A stretch of 5,099 nt of DNA from Bacteroidales bacterium (GTDB taxonomy: Bacteria > Bacteroidota > Bacteroidia > Bacteroidales > WCHB1-69). The position numbers were made by a program, and so were the translations under genes. Of this stretch, positions 4,875 to 5,099 are shown in pieces (positions within the stretch are counted from its first letter, which is position 1; each line of letters opens with the position of its first letter). Below the pieces are notes generated by a model. That model saw only the letters and a list, made by a program, of their open reading frames with translations. It ran no database searches and was not told where the DNA came from. The DNA is taken from assembly GCA_016285615.1 (NCBI GenBank), contig JAEERB010000165.1, forward strand, positions 1-5,099, given 5' to 3'.

Positions 4875-4882
4875 CAAAGTTA
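4875..4882 (-). promoter_or_regulatory. -7 box for the candidate small RNA / excisionase leader
   Basis: TAACTTTG matches TAnnTTTG and is the same octamer as at the Y RNA promoter. A TTG further upstream (ATTGTA, ending 23 bases before the box) could serve as a loose -33 element. The predicted start falls at about 4868-4871, at the first base of a stable 5' hairpin. Confidence 0.55.
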
Positions 4883-4885
4883 AAC

Positions 4886-4901
4886 ATTATTCTAGAATAA
4901 T
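4886..4901. promoter_or_regulatory. Perfect 16-bp palindrome, likely operator
   Basis: ATTATTCTAGAATAAT is its own reverse complement and lies immediately upstream of the -7 box, in the promoter spacer. This position fits repression by a dimeric protein that blocks RNA polymerase. The excisionase-like protein encoded downstream, or an element repressor outside the window, could be the binder; neither is shown. Confidence 0.5.
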
Positions 4902-4940
4902 CGTACAATAGCTTGGAAAGAAAATGCTGCGGGGGTCGAA

Positions 4941-5019
4941 AAGCCGGGCGTTCCCCATCGATGGGGGCGTCTGGCGCCGGTTCCGATCGGTGGGCGATCT
5001 TCTCGCCCACCTGCGGAAC
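4941..5019 (-). terminator. GC-rich tandem hairpins behind the 5028-5099 gene
   Basis: Just past the stop of the rightmost gene, the minus strand folds into two G/C-rich structures. The first (5019-4980) has a 6-bp stem GTTCCG/CGGAAC, an internal loop and an 8-bp stem GTGGGCGA/TCGCCCAC closing a 5-base loop. The second (about 4979-4944) has a bulged outer stem CCGGCG/CGCCCGG around CCCC/GGGG, and is followed by CTTTTC. Together they look like a terminator or a structured 3' UTR. The stretch stands out from the A/T-rich sequence to its left and may mark the edge of the imported segment. Confidence 0.45.
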
Positions 5020-5027
5020 GGGAGGCC

Positions 5028-5099
5028 TTAAACCTCGTGCTCGATGTACTCGCTCAACTCCTTGAGGACGCCTTCGATGTCCTCGGCCGTGCTGTCATC
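5028..5099 (-). CDS. C-terminal end of an unidentified protein, cut by window
   Basis: The frame is open from the window edge to a TAA at 5030-5028, giving 23 residues: DDSTAEDIEGVLKELSEY followed by IEHEV. Codons are G/C-rich in third positions, which supports real coding and resembles rsr and the WYL gene more than the integrase. The tail is acidic and probably helical. It is too short to assign a family or function. GC-rich hairpins that could end its transcript follow directly. Confidence 0.55.
   Translation of the reverse strand, partial: DDSTAEDIEGVLKELSEYIEHEV

Overview
The window looks like Bacteroidales DNA (a Prevotella- or Bacteroides-like genome). The evidence is three well-formed TAnnTTTG -7 boxes, no strong Shine-Dalgarno sequences before the starts, and a Bacteroidetes-style tyrosine recombinase. 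This placement is inferred from the sequence; no database was searched.

Left part, minus strand: positions 1-1002 encode the N-terminal 334 residues of a Ro60 orthologue (Rsr). They cover the TROVE RNA-binding domain, and the window ends exactly inside the MIDAS motif of the von Willebrand A domain. Upstream of it, 1003-1855 has no protein gene. It holds the main discovery: five consecutive Y-RNA-like modules (1047-1653, minus strand). Each has an outer stem, a conserved asymmetric internal loop and an inner stem; the loop reads UGCCGUAG on the 5' side and, in four of five, GCCUGUnGC on the 3' side. The stem sequences differ between copies while pairing is kept, so the array carries its own covariation evidence. 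Two modules carry tRNA mimics that are different circular permutations of a tRNA. Y3 is opened at the anticodon arm, as I recall for YrlA-type bacterial Y RNAs. Y2 is opened in the D-loop and keeps a complete anticodon arm with a CCG (Arg-type) triplet. The other three modules carry simple, unrelated hairpin heads. Spacers of 7-16 nt leave no room for separate promoters, so the array probably forms the long 5' leader of the rsr transcript, starting from a -7 box at 1695-1702.

Middle, plus strand: 1856-2887 encodes a WYL-domain transcription factor, transcribed divergently from the Y RNA/rsr unit and a candidate regulator of it. Its -7 box is at 1810-1817, and a direct repeat in the shared intergenic region is a candidate operator.

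Right part, minus strand: a complete tyrosine recombinase (2888-4240) abuts the WYL gene tail to tail with no intervening base. It is followed by an excisionase-like HTH protein (4345-4662). Both are visibly richer in A/T than rsr and the WYL gene and look like a mobile-element integration module. The 365 bases from 4663 to 5027 hold a promoter, a 16-bp palindrome, a likely small RNA or attenuated leader of about 140 nt ending in a strong intrinsic terminator, and GC-rich hairpins behind the end of another minus-strand gene (5028-5099, last 23 residues only).

Together the left half reads as a regulated Ro60 ribonucleoprotein: one Ro60 ring protein, five interchangeable Y RNA tethers or gates with different heads, and a WYL sensor. 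It lies next to, and perhaps travels with, an integrase/excisionase pair.
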